Below, in pieces: positions 12,140-22,989 of a stretch of 64,000 nt of DNA. A model generated the notes under the pieces. It searched no databases, was not told where the DNA came from, and worked only from the letters and a program-made list of their open reading frames with translations. This DNA is from Cryptomeria japonica (Eukaryota; Streptophyta; Pinopsida; Cupressales; Cupressaceae). Where the stretch lies: assembly GCF_030272615.1 (NCBI RefSeq), contig NC_081407.1, positions 143,476,897-143,540,896 on the forward strand. Reading direction: 5' to 3'. Position 1 is the first letter of the stretch, and each line of letters begins with the position of its first letter. A program made the translations under genes and the position numbers.

Positions 12140-13089
12140 ATTACAATAAGGGGCCTATACATGTAGGAAGGCCAATAGCCTAGAGCACACTTCTCATCAC
12201 AAATGGAGTCTCACTGACTATAGAAAACATCAGACTACAATCCAGAAAGAAGATTGAACTACAAGTGTAGCATCTCCTATGCCTGAGTACAATTTCTATT
12301 AAGCTCAATACTGGAGGTGGTAAACCTCTTCCACAAACCCAATTCGATCACCTATGATCGACCAAAACCTCTACATATGATTACAACTTTGTTCGCACAC
12401 AGATAATCCCATAACCTTAATCCCATGCCATGATCTACAAAGAGATATTACATCATATTTATACCAACCTAGGAGCTAAACAATTAGGTCGGCCACCTAA
12501 AAGATAATACAATAAATTCATAATATAAACCCACAATCCAATGATAAACCAAGTCGGCCTAAGATCGAAACAACATAAACCAAACAATAAATCCAACTGG
12601 TGATGCATTGGGAGCATCAACCAACCTATTACATAAACTGGTCCATAACCTAACAGAATAATCACTGAACCTAAAATAGGTTGCCAGAAGACAAATGAAA
12701 CACCACAAAAACCTGGAACACAAAAAAGATAACCATTAGCATCGTGATAACCTTCTAGAATTCGAACCAACACCACTTATAAGATTCACCAAAAGATCTT
12801 CAACAAAGCTCTGTCAGTAAAACCCTTACTGGTAACCAAAACTCTAACTAGAACAAATGATAGCATCTGGATCATCAAATCCTGAACCAACTAAATGTGA
12901 TATGCATCTGAATAGCATGAATGACAGATCCAAACCAATTCCACAAACCAAATCATATTAGAGCATACCAAATCAATATCATAATCCAACTGCTCTACCG
13001 AAAACCGGTAAACAACCAAAACAACCAATGTTGCCATCAATGACAAAACATCAATGCTAAAAATAATCAATTCCTCCAATTTTCTAACA
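12140..13089 (-). repeat. copia LTR 1 (3' LTR, truncated)
   Basis: Aligns throughout with 16321-17279 (shared ACAATAAGGGGCCT, AGCATCTCCTATGCCTGAG, AGCATCTGGATCATCAAATC). It ends at TCTAACA (13089), the minus-strand TGTTAGA start, next to the polypurine tract. The distal ~260 bp present in LTR 2 are missing at the minisatellite junction. Confidence 0.85.
12456..12463 (-). promoter_or_regulatory. LTR TATA box
   Basis: TATAAATA on the minus strand inside LTR 1. The same site is kept at 32705-32712 and 54415-54422, and mutated to TTTAAATA in LTR 2 near 16640. It is the only strong TATA element in the LTR, so it is the likely core promoter of this copia family. Confidence 0.55.
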
Positions 13090-13103
13090 ATCTCCCCCTT
13101 TGG
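13090..13103 (-). other. polypurine tract of copia copy 1
   Basis: Minus strand reads CCAAAGGGGGAGAT directly before the TGTTAG LTR start, the usual plant copia plus-strand primer. The copy 2 equivalent at about 17280-17293 reads CCAAAGGGGAAGAT. Confidence 0.8.
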
Positions 13104-13600
13104 CATTTATTGCAACACTAGATGTGAAAAACATCCAAGTGCCAAGAAATTCCAAACAAGTCTCCCCCAATGGAAGACATCTAACAATCTCCCCAAAATG
13201 ATATGACAATGAAGTTTTGAAATAAATATATATGTACCAATTAACCATCCATAGACCTAAACCATACTCCCCCAATGAGATACAACCAATCTTAAATTAT
13301 GTTCCTCCTCCTTGTGCCAACGATCTCCCCCTTAGATTGATCTCTCTATTAATCTCTATTTTTCACATAAATATGTCTCCCCCTTTGACATCAATGCCAA
13401 AGTTTTGATGTAAACATCAAATAAAAATCATAAATCCTCTATACCACATAGCTGACTACTCCCCCAGAGTAGTAGCACCACCACATCAATCTGGAATGAA
13501 TGATAGCACTGATAAATGCATACTGGACTGATGCCTCACTCAAGTCTCTACCGGAGGGGCAGAAACTCCCAATCTATCTCTAAAGTACTCAAATGATTCC

Positions 13601-16000
13601 TCAAACCAATCTGACTTCATTTGCTTCCAGCTTCTCCTTCAAGAAGTTATACTTGATAGATATGTGCTTTGTCTTAAAATGAAATGCCAAATTCTTTGAT
13701 ATGTCAATAGCATCATAGTTATCACAGTGAATAACTACCAGTGCATTGCAATCTACCATTATATACTTCAACATTTGCTTCATCCATAGAACTTGTGTAC
13801 AATTAGTAGCAGCAACAACATACTTAGCTTCAGTAGTAGATAAAGAAGTACATGATTGTTTCTTGCTGATCCATGAAATCAGTTTCTTTCCAAGAAGGAA
13901 AACTTCACCAGATGAGCTTGTTCGGTTACCTATATCTCTATCCTAGTCCACATCTTAATATGCTCATAGTGTAAAGTTATCATAAAAAAAAAACATACCT
14001 AAAAAATCCTCAAAAATATCTAAAAATCCTAGCTACCGGAGCAAGGATTCAACATAATCAACTCCTTCCTTTTGAGAATATCCTTTACATAACAATCAAG
14101 CCTAGTTCCAATAACATCCAAGTCCACGTGTTGTCCTTTCCTAACTGATACAATTCCTCTTCCATAGCTCTCATCCAACATCCATCCTTACATGCTTCAT
14201 CCACTGATGTCAGATCAATTAAATAAATTAAGCACACCTCATCAGTTGCCAACCTTCTTCTTGTCCAATTATCTGATCTTCTAATTGATTTAACCTTACA
14301 GTCCTAGGAGTATTCTTACTTTCTACTTCTCTTCTATAATCTTCAGTTATTGTTGAATTTTTTGATACTGTTGGGGTAACTGGTTAAACATTATGTTCTG
14401 ATACAAGTGCTACTAGTTCATGTATGGGCATCTCCACTTACGGTTCTCTCTCATAAGTTCTAATTTGACCTTTGTACAACTCATCCACCTTGACATTAGC
14501 ACTCTCCACAATTCTCTACAATCTTTTTTAATAACATCTATATGATTTTATTTCATTAGAATAACTAAGAAATATCCCTTCATCACATCTAGGATGAAAT
14601 TTCCAATTCACTACCAAATATTTAAAAATACTTAACTGTAGGTGTATGACCAAACCGTGACTCATAAAGTGACTTGCCGATAAACCAAACCAGATCCAAG
14701 ATCCAACAAATCTTCACTAGTCAACCTTCAAACTGAATTCTCCACAGCCTAAAATAGGCTTTTAGACAACTACCAGGTAAAATGCAAGATCTATCATCAA
14801 TTTTCCTCCCCCTAAGGTGAATGCCTTAGATACCGGATGAGTTTCCTATCGGTGCAGGAACATTCTGCTCTACCAGTTTTGTAATCGGGGTACAAACAAA
14901 AAAACATCTGGGGCAATTATTTATGTCGATGGAGCCTTAGACTTCATAACCCAATTCCTCTCATGCTCCTTCCAAATATCATCAACCTTCTACTTTCCCT
15001 TCTCATTAGATTTATCACTTCTTGCCGGTAGATTCTTTCTGCTACAAAATTTAGCAATATGTCCTACTTTGTTGTTGCATGCAAAGCAAGAAATATTTCT
15101 CTTCTGAATTGCATTGTTGTAAGCATTTCTTGACCTACATTGATTAGCCATATGTCCAAACTTTCTACATGCATGACATCTCACATTAATTTAAAAATAT
15201 TTTGTTCTATGACCATGCTTTTTATAATTTGAACACTGACCGGGAATTGCATTATGATTCTTATTTTCTCTATTCCTGCACTGACTTTCTCTATGACCCA
15301 ACTTATTACAAACAAATAATCTACCATTAAATTTGTGTGCATTGGGTTGCCTTACCGATGATTTATGATTCTGGTTGACAATCTGAGTAGATGTGTCATC
15401 CTGATTTCTAGTACCTGAGCTTTCACCATGCTCAAATCCAAGATCTCTAGTGTCTCTAGTGTCTCTTTGATCCTTCCATAACTCATCAAGTTTAGCAAAA
15501 CTAACCTTGAACTTATCTTTGTATTTATTTGTAGCATCTAGATGACCTCTTAGGATTATCATCATTCTCTCCAACTCTTGCTCATTGTTCTATGATTGCA
15601 CCAATTTAGTTCTCACCTCATCATTCTCATGTGCCAACCTAATGCATTCCTCAAATCTGTCTTTCAGAGATATAGTAAGATTTTCTTCATTCTTCTTCCG
15701 GTCTTCAATCTCCTTAGACATCCTCATAATAATCACTTACATTTCATTCTTCATGACAGCATTCCCCTGACTCGGCTTCTGCCATAATTCCTTTAAATCA
15801 TTCTTCTCTCCATCATTCTGATTTTGTAATTGATCACAAAGTTCCTTTCTTTTAGCTTGGGCAAATGAGAACCTATCCTACATAGTAAAAATGAATTCCT
15901 TCACAGATCTCAACTCATCTTGCAACTTCATGTTCCTCAACCTTTCAACATCATAGTCTTCAAGTGCTACTTGAAGTTCCTTCATCAAACTTATCTCCAT
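13601..16000 (-). pseudogene. copia internal region copy 1: gag with zinc knuckles, RNase H; RT and integrase cores missing
   Basis: Read from a plausible ATG at 16000 (MEISLMKELQVAL...). A charged, coiled-coil-like N-terminal part (LRNMKLQDELRS, KEIEDRKKNEENL) leads to a LDELWKDQRD region. Four zinc-knuckle-like motifs follow at about 15180-15330 and 15030-15184, among them CNKLGHRESQC, CHACRKFGHMANQC and CFACNNKVGHIAKFC; two are imperfect. Next come traces of the integrase C-terminal side (RCDEGIFL, about 14580). RT is only a GYSQKEGVDY scrap near 14060 joined directly to the end of RT. RNase H is recognisable at 13601-13930 (SWISKKQSCTSLSTTEAKYV, IHCDNYDAIDISKN, KHISIKYNFL). Stops and frameshifts occur throughout. 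It could only move with outside RT and integrase. Confidence 0.75.
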
Positions 16001-16053
16001 AGATTCCACATACAATATCTTCCTCAAGCTGTTAGACTTACTCTAAGGCACTA

Positions 16054-16066
16054 GGCTCTGATACCA
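16054..16066 (-). other. primer binding site, copia copy 1
   Basis: Minus strand TGGTATCAGAGCC, the usual plant initiator-Met-tRNA-type copia PBS, two bases from the LTR end at 16069. Confidence 0.9.
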
Positions 16067-16068
16067 AT

Positions 16069-17279
16069 TGTTGGGATCCAATAAGAGTGATATGGGGGGG
16101 CAGCATGAATCAATTTTCTATCGGAATGGATAAATTTAACCTTATTATCACAACAACTCAGTAACTGGTAAACATAAAAGCATATAACAATGAGTAATAA
16201 TGAAATGACAAAGATGAACACCATAAAACCAAAGATTTATATGTGGAAAACCTCAAAGAGGAAAAACCATGGTGGGATTGGAGACCCACAATATCTATCC
16301 ATTGATCAGATGAATAAATATTACAATAAGGGGCCTGCACATGCAGGAAGGCCAACATCCTAGAGCACACTACTTATCACAAAAGGAGTCTCACTGACTA
16401 TAGAAAACATCAGACTACAATCCAGAAATAAGATTGAACTACAAGTGTAGCATCTCCTATGCCTGAGTATAATTTTGGTTAAGCTCAACACTAGAGGTCT
16501 TAAACCTCTTCCACAAACCCAATTCAATCACCTATGATCGACCAAAACCTTTGCATATGATAACAACTTTATTCACACACATATAATCTCATAACCTTAA
16601 TCCCATGCCATGATCTACAAAGAGATCTTACAACATATTTAAACCAACATGGGACCTAAACAATTAGGTCAACTACCTAAAAGATAATACAATAAATTCA
16701 TAATATAAACCCACAATCCAATGATAAACCAAGTCGGCCTAAGACTGAAACAACATAAACCAAACAATAAATCCAACCGGTGACACATCGGGAACATCAA
16801 CCAACACGTTACATAAACCGGTCCATAACCTAATAGAATAACCATTGGACCTAAAAAAGGTTGCCATTGACCAAATGAATTACCATAAACAACTAGAACA
16901 CAAACAAGATAACCATCAACATCTTGATAACCTTCCTGAAGCCACACCAACACCACTTATCGGATTCACCAAAAGATCTTCAACAAAGCTCTACCAGTAA
17001 AACCCTTACCAATAACCAAAAGGCTAACTAGAACAAATTATAGCATCTGGATCATCAAATCCTGAGCCAACTAAATGTGATATGCATTTGTATTGCATGA
17101 ATGACATATCTAAACCAATTCCACAAACCAAAGCATAAGGGATCATATTGGATCAATATCATAATCTAAATGCTCTACCAAAACCTATCGGAAACCAGTA
17201 AACAACCAAAATAGTTAGTGTTACAAGCAATCATAAAACATCAATGCAACACATAATCAATTCCTCCAGTTTGCCAATA
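16069..17279 (-). repeat. copia LTR 2 (complete, shared)
   Basis: 1211 bp. On the plus strand it runs from TGTTGGGATCC to GCCAATA (mutated from CCAACA). It is the 5' LTR of internal copy 1 (PBS on its left) and the 3' LTR of internal copy 2 (polypurine tract on its right). Confidence 0.9.
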
Positions 17280-17797
17280 ATCTTCCCCTTTGGCATTGAT
17301 GGCAACACTAGATTGAAAAACATCCAAGTGCCAAGAAATGCCAAACAAGTTTCCCCCAAATGAAGAAATCCAACAATCTCCCCAAAATGATATGACAATG
17401 AAGTTCTCAAACAAATATATATTTACCAATTAACCATCCATAGACTTGAACAAAACTCCACCAATGGGATACAACTAATCTGAAATTATGTTCCTCCTCC
17501 TTGTGCCAACAATCTCCCCCTTAGATTGATATCTCTATTAAGATCTATTTTTCACATAAATATCTCTCCCCCTTTGACATCAATACCAAAAATATGACAT
17601 AAACATCAAATAAAAATCATAAATCCTCTGAACCACATAGTTGACTACTCCCCCAGAGTAGTAGCACCACCACATCAATCTGGAATGATTGATAGCACTG
17701 ATAAATGCATACCGGATTGATGCCAATCGGCATCACTCAAGTCTCTACCGAAGGGGTAGAAACTCCTAATCTATCTCTAAAGTACTCAAATGATTCC

Positions 17798-20198
17798 TCA
17801 AACCAATTTGACTTCATTTGCTTCCACCTTCTCCTTCAAGAAGTTATACTTGATAGATATGTGCTTTGTCTTAGAGTGAAATACCAAATTCTTTGATATG
17901 TCAATAGCAACAGATTTATCGCAGTGAATAACTACAGGTGCATTGCAATCTACCTTATATCCTTCAACATTTGCTTCATCCATAGAACTTGTGTCTAGTT
18001 AGTAGTAGCAGCAACATACTCAACTTCAGCAGTAGATAAAGAAGTACATGACCGTTTCTTGCTGATCCATGAAATCAATTTCTTTCCAAGAAGGAAAAAT
18101 TCACCAGATGACCCTATTTGGTTACTTATATCTCTATCCCAATCCACATTTGAATATGCTCATAGTGTAAAGTCATCATAAAACAAAAACCATACCTGAA
18201 AAATCCTCGAAAATATCTAAAAATCCTAGCTACCAAAGCAAGGATTCAACATAATCAGCTCCTTCCTTCTGAGAATATCCTTTACATACCAATCAAGCCT
18301 AGTTCCAATAACATCCAAGTCCATGTGTTGTCATTTTCTAACTGATCCAATTCTTTTCCCATAGATCTCATCCAACATCCATCCTTACATGCTTCATCCA
18401 CTAATGTCAGTTCAATTAAATAAATTAAGCATACCTCATCAGTTGCAAACCTTCTTATTGTCCAATTATCTGATCTTTTGAATGATTTAACCTTACATAC
18501 CTAGGAGTCTTCTGGCTTTCTATTTCTCTACTTTGGTCTTCAGTTACTATTGAATTTTCTAATACTATCAGGGTAACTGGCTCAACATTATGTTCTGGTA
18601 CATGTGCTACCAGTTCAGTTATGATCATCTCCACTTACAGTTCTCTTTTATAAGTTCTGATTTGACCTTTGTATAGCTCATCAACCTTGACATGAGAACT
18701 CTCCACAATTCTCTGCAATCTTTTATTATAACATCTATATGCTTTTCTTTCATTATAATAACCAATAAATATCCCTTCATCACATCTAGGATCAAATTTC
18801 TAATTCACTACCAAATATTGTAAAATACTTAATTGTAGATGTATGACCAAACCATGACTCATAAAGTCACTTACCGGTAAACCAAACCGGATCGAAGATC
18901 CAACAAATCTTCATCAATTAACCTTCAAACTGAATTCTCTAAAGTTTGAAATAGGCTTTCAAACCAGTACTAGGGGAAATGCAAGATCTATCATCAATTT
19001 TCTCCCCCTAAGGCGAATGCCTTAGATACTAGATGAGTTTCCTGTCGGTGCGGCAACATTCTACTCTACCAGTTGAGTAACTGGGGTATATGCTTCAACC
19101 AAATGAACATCTGGGGCAATCGATTATGTCGGTTGAGCATCAAACTTCATAACCCACTTCTTCTCATGCTCCTTCTGAATATCATCAACCTTATGCTTTC
19201 CCTTCTCAATAGATTTATCTCTTCCCGCTAGTAGGTTGTTGCTTTTGCAAAATTTAGCAATATGTCCTACTTTGTTGTATGCATAGCAAGTAACAATGTT
19301 CTTTTGAATTGCCTTGTTGTAACCATTCCTCAACCTATATTTATTATTCATATGTCCAAACTTTCCACATGCATGATATCTCACATTAATTCTACAATAT
19401 TTTGTTCTATGACCATACTTTTTACAATTTGAACACTAACCAAGAATTGCATTATGATTATGATTTTCTCTATTCCTGCATTAACTTGCTCTATGACCAA
19501 ACTTATTATAAACAAATCATCTACCATTAAATTTACATGCATTGGGTTGCCTTACCGGTGATTTCTAATTCCAGTTGACCTTCTGGCCGGATGTGTCACC
19601 CTGATTTGCAGTACCAGAGATTCCACCATGCTCAAATCCAAGACCTCTAGTGTTTCCAGTGTCTCTTTGATCCTTCAATAACTCATCAAGTTTAGCAAAA
19701 ATAACCTTGAACTTACTGTGTATTTATTTGCAGCATCTAAATCACCTCTTAGGATTATCATCATTCTCTCCAACTCTTACTCAATGTTCTATGATTGCAC
19801 CAATTCAGTTCTAAACACATCATTTTCATGTGCAAACCTTATGCATTCCTCAGATCTATCTTTCAGAGATATAGCAAGATTTTCTTCATTCTTCTTCTGG
19901 TCTTCAATCTCCTTAGGCATCCTCATAATCATAGCTTTCATTTCATTCTTCATGACACCATTCTCCTGACTTGGCATCTGACATAATTCCTTTAAAGCAT
20001 TCTTCTCTCCATCATCCTGATTTTGTAATTGATCACAAAGTTCCTTCCTTTTAGCTTGGGCGGATGACAACCTATCCTACAAAGTAAAAATAATTCCTTC
20101 CTAGATCTCAACTCATCTTGTAACTTCATGTTCCTCAACCTTTCAACATCATAGTCTTGAAGTGCTACTTGAAGTTCCTTTCTCAAAATTATCTCCAT
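17798..20198 (-). pseudogene. copia internal region copy 2, same deletion structure as copy 1
   Basis: Parallel to copy 1 along its length. The ATG is at 20198 (MEIILRKELQVALQDYDVERL). Coiled-coil-like gag follows (19789-20070: ALKELCQMPSQ, EIEDQKKNEENLAISLKDR), then zinc-knuckle remnants at 19240-19384 (YHACGKFGHMNNKY, VTCYAYNKVGHIAKFC, some cysteines lost). An integrase C-terminal trace, a GYSQKEG scrap joined to the end of RT near 18240, and RNase H at 17798-18070 (IHCDKSVAIDISKN, KHISIKYNFL) complete it. The RT deletion falls at the same place as in copy 1, so both descend from one already deleted parent or from a duplication. Confidence 0.75.
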
Positions 20199-20251
20199 AG
20201 ATTCCAGATACAGGATCTTCCTCAAGCTATTAGACTTACTCTGAGGGATTA

Positions 20252-20264
20252 GGCTCTGATACCA
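20252..20264 (-). other. primer binding site, copia copy 2
   Basis: Minus strand TGGTATCAGAGCC, two bases from LTR 3 at 20267. Confidence 0.9.
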
Positions 20265-20266
20265 AT

Positions 20267-20367
20267 TGTTTGGATCCAAGAACACTGAGAGGGGGGGTGA
20301 ATTAGTGTTCTATCTAAATAGAGAAATTTAACCTTATTAACACAACAACTCAGCAACTGGTAAACAT
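20267..20367 (-). repeat. copia LTR 3, left piece (split by gypsy insertion)
   Basis: Matches 16069-16172 of LTR 2 up to GGTAAACAT. The last five bases AACAT (20363-20367) are the target-site duplication of the nested gypsy element; the LTR resumes at 32245. Confidence 0.9.
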
Positions 20368-20523
20368 TGTATACACCTAAAAATGGTCTAAAGATAGTTA
20401 ATTAAATACACAGATATTTGATTAATTCCCCTTCCTAATTAATTGAATTCACAAGCAATTTAATTAATTTCTCTATTCATCTACTAGTAAATAAATCTAA
20501 ATGATTTATTTATATAGTTCATC
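20368..20523 (+). repeat. gypsy 5' LTR, first 156 bp only
   Basis: Matches 31138-31293 with few substitutions (TGTATACACCTAAAAATGGT, then AGTTAATTAAATACACAGAT). Identity breaks at the ATAGTTCATCTCA position, where the inverted segment begins. Confidence 0.9.
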
Positions 20524-20759
20524 TCATTGTTATATGCTTTTATGTTTGTGATGCTAAAAATGTGGTTAGTATAAGAAGCATACACATATAATGAGACAAT
20601 AAGATATAATTGAAAATCTTAATTTGAAAACTAAATCAAAGATGCAAACCATAAGCCTTCCTTGAAATATCCCATTTTTCTCTATTCTTGAGGACCTTGA
20701 AGGTATTGGATTGATGGGCTCTTAGCGGAGCAATGACCTCCAAAGTGACAACTCAAGAG
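20524..20759 (-). repeat. inverted copy of the gypsy LTR end plus ~24 bp of copia flank
   Basis: This stretch is the reverse complement of 32028-32263. It includes the LTR end (TGTGATGCTAAAAATGTGG) and about 24 bp of the copia LTR that flanks the element (CATTGTTATATGCTTTTATG). Arms are about 236 bp. In the copied flank the base matches the undamaged LTR 2 (AAAAGCATAT), whereas the real right flank reads AAAATCATAT. Confidence 0.85.
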
Positions 20760-21078
20760 TTCCTCTAAAGGAGTTGTGATATTACCCATCAGAGTGGGAC
20801 CTTTGCAAAAAAACACAACATGCCAAGTCCTAGATTTGGAACTACCATACAACATACTCTTGGGAAGACCATGGAAATAGGACATACAAGCTATTACATC
20901 CACATGTCATCAGTGCTTAAAATTTCCATACAATGAATAGGAAATCACAATATTAGTAGACTTAAATCCAGTGTAGTGTGGTAATAAACCAAAATCAGCT
21001 CAAGAGATCATTGTTTCACATAACAGAGAGGAAGCATATTCAAACACAGAATCCAAGGAACAATAATTTGCATCAATT

Positions 21079-22287
21079 TTGTTAAACATGGAAGAACAAA
21101 TGCAGCTAAAAGATCAAGGGAACAAAGAATATTCATTATCATGGAACAACAAACAAGAGCAACTTGAAAGTGAAAGGGAAGAAGTAGATGTAGGTGTTGA
21201 TGTATTTCACATGTATGCAGAACAAACGTTAGGAACTAGCCTACTTGAGTCAGAATCACATACAGCTGACATGGAATTAACTGAGGACAATCAAGATTTT
21301 CTTGTACGAGGTCATTCTGATGAGAGTATTGTCCTAGACATGGAAATACCTACTGAAAGCTCTGACATCTCTATCATGATTCCCAATATCTTTGAAACAT
21401 ATCAACCTAAAGATCCTTTATCCTTAAGCTATCCTGAACCTATGGACTGGGAAAATGAAGGACATACTGACATTGATACCTTACCTAATGACCATGCCAT
21501 ATCCTTATATCTTAATGAAATCAAACCTACAACAACTTTCACTAGGGATTCTGCTAACGTATCTTCAAGTCAAATAGGTGCAAAATCTCCTAGTCGCAAA
21601 AATGAAAATAAAGAAAACAATATCGGGTATAATGCTGAAAACCATTTATTGGCAACATTAGACCATGAAAAAGTAAAAAGAAAGGACGCATCTATCGATG
21701 AAAACCTCCTCGAAGGGCCAAAAGATGGGAGATTTGACACCTTACATGTGTACCATCAAGAGAAGTCATCTATCCTAATAGAACCAGCAGTTATCATTGA
21801 CATAATCGATCTACATCCATCAACAATCTCTTTATTAGAACCAGCAAGGAAAAGATATTTGAAATCCTTCAAAAGATGGCAAGTCAATTTTACCTGGTCA
21901 TATGCAGACATTCCAGGGTTCGATCCAGATCTTATAATACATCACCCAAATATTAGTCCAGGAGAAAACATCAATAATGGAACACAACATGGATCAAGAG
22001 AAGACATCAATAGAGGAGCACAACATAAATCAGGAGCAGGCATTCTATTTATCAAAATGGCTATAGAAAGGAACATTAAAAAACTTCAAGTCTTTGGAGA
22101 CTCTCAGCTTGTCATTAATCAAATCAATGATGACTATCAAACAAAAGATGACAAACTCATGCCTTACAAGAAGATGGTGGATGACTTCAAGAAATATTTT
22201 GTTGAAATCACTTTTGAACAAATTCCAAGAAATGATAACAAAGCAGCAGATGCCATGGCAACACTTGCTTCTTTATTACAAACATAG
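21079..22287 (+). CDS. gypsy pol remnant, 402 aa: pre-RT segment fused to RNase H without RT
   Basis: An uninterrupted frame of 402 residues. Residues 1-250 are acidic and not recognised. Residues about 268-295 (NFTWSYADIPGFDPDLIIHH) match the segment that lies just before RT in Tat/Ogre-type gypsy polyproteins. RT would follow, but instead there is a linker of two 12-residue repeats (ENINNGTQHGS and REDINRGAQHKS), then RNase H from about residue 318 (GAGILF, LQVFGDSQLVINQIND, PRNDNKAADAMATLAS). The reading frame survives the RT deletion, which is notable among otherwise stop-ridden neighbours. The product could at most bind or cleave RNA:DNA hybrids, and some RNase H N-terminal residues are also missing. 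Whether it is expressed is unknown. Confidence 0.65.
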   Translation: MLNMEEQMQLKDQGNKEYSLSWNNKQEQLESEREEVDVGVDVFHMYAEQTLGTSLLESESHTADMELTEDNQDFLVRGHSDESIVLDMEIPTESSDISIMIPNIFETYQPKDPLSLSYPEPMDWENEGHTDIDTLPNDHAISLYLNEIKPTTTFTRDSANVSSSQIGAKSPSRKNENKENNIGYNAENHLLATLDHEKVKRKDASIDENLLEGPKDGRFDTLHVYHQEKSSILIEPAVIIDIIDLHPSTISLLEPARKRYLKSFKRWQVNFTWSYADIPGFDPDLIIHHPNISPGENINNGTQHGSREDINRGAQHKSGAGILFIKMAIERNIKKLQVFGDSQLVINQINDDYQTKDDKLMPYKKMVDDFKKYFVEITFEQIPRNDNKAADAMATLASLLQT

Positions 22288-22989
22288 GAAAATCAAGAGC
22301 GTTATGAATTCCTGGTTGAAGAGTTGTTTTACCCTTCCCATAATTGTCCTGATTCCCAAACCATCGGTCAACTTATTGGATAGGATTCCTCCCGCTATGG
22401 CCAAACTTACACATACCTGAAAGATAACACCTTACCTCCTGACTTATCAAAAAATCAAAAGAGAAACTTTACTCGCCAATCCTCCCATTATACTCTTATC
22501 ACAGATACCCTATTTAAATGAGGTCTAGACGGTACTCTTTTAAGATGTCTCGAACAAGAAGAATCTAAGAAGGCCTTAAAGGAATTCCATAATGACATTT
22601 GTGGCACTCATTCAAGTGGTCTTACCCTTTTGAAAAAACTCATATGCTTGGGCTATTATTGACCAACTATGGAACGAGATTCTTTTTAGATAGCTCGAAC
22701 GTGCAAACAATGCCAGATCCATGGGAACTTGGTCCATGCACCAACACAAGAACTTCATGCTTTAGCAACATCTTGGCCTTTCTGCCAATGGGGACTTGAT
22801 CTAGTACTAAAAGAAAATCCTTGAAATCAGTCAGATCGAGAAAAGAAGAAAAAATTTGAACCAAACTGGTTAGGTCCATTTGTGGTCACAACAGTATTTG
22901 GGTCAGGGGCATATCAGCTATCAACACAAGATGGAGATCAGCTCGAGGAACCCATCAATAGCATGCCTCTGAAGAAGTTTTATGTCTGA
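22288..22989 (+). pseudogene. gypsy integrase remnant (zinc finger and C-terminus, core deleted)
   Basis: Continues the polyprotein in shifted frames with stops. An HHCC-type zinc region is visible at about 22590-22750 (EFHNDICGTHSSG, LGYY then PTMERDSF, CKQCQIHG), followed by LHALATSWPFCQWGLDLV. The next residues jump to KKKKFEPNWLGPFVV and SGAYQLSTQDGDQL, the usual C-terminal part, ending MPLKKFYV at 22989. The D,D-35-E core is absent. Confidence 0.75.
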
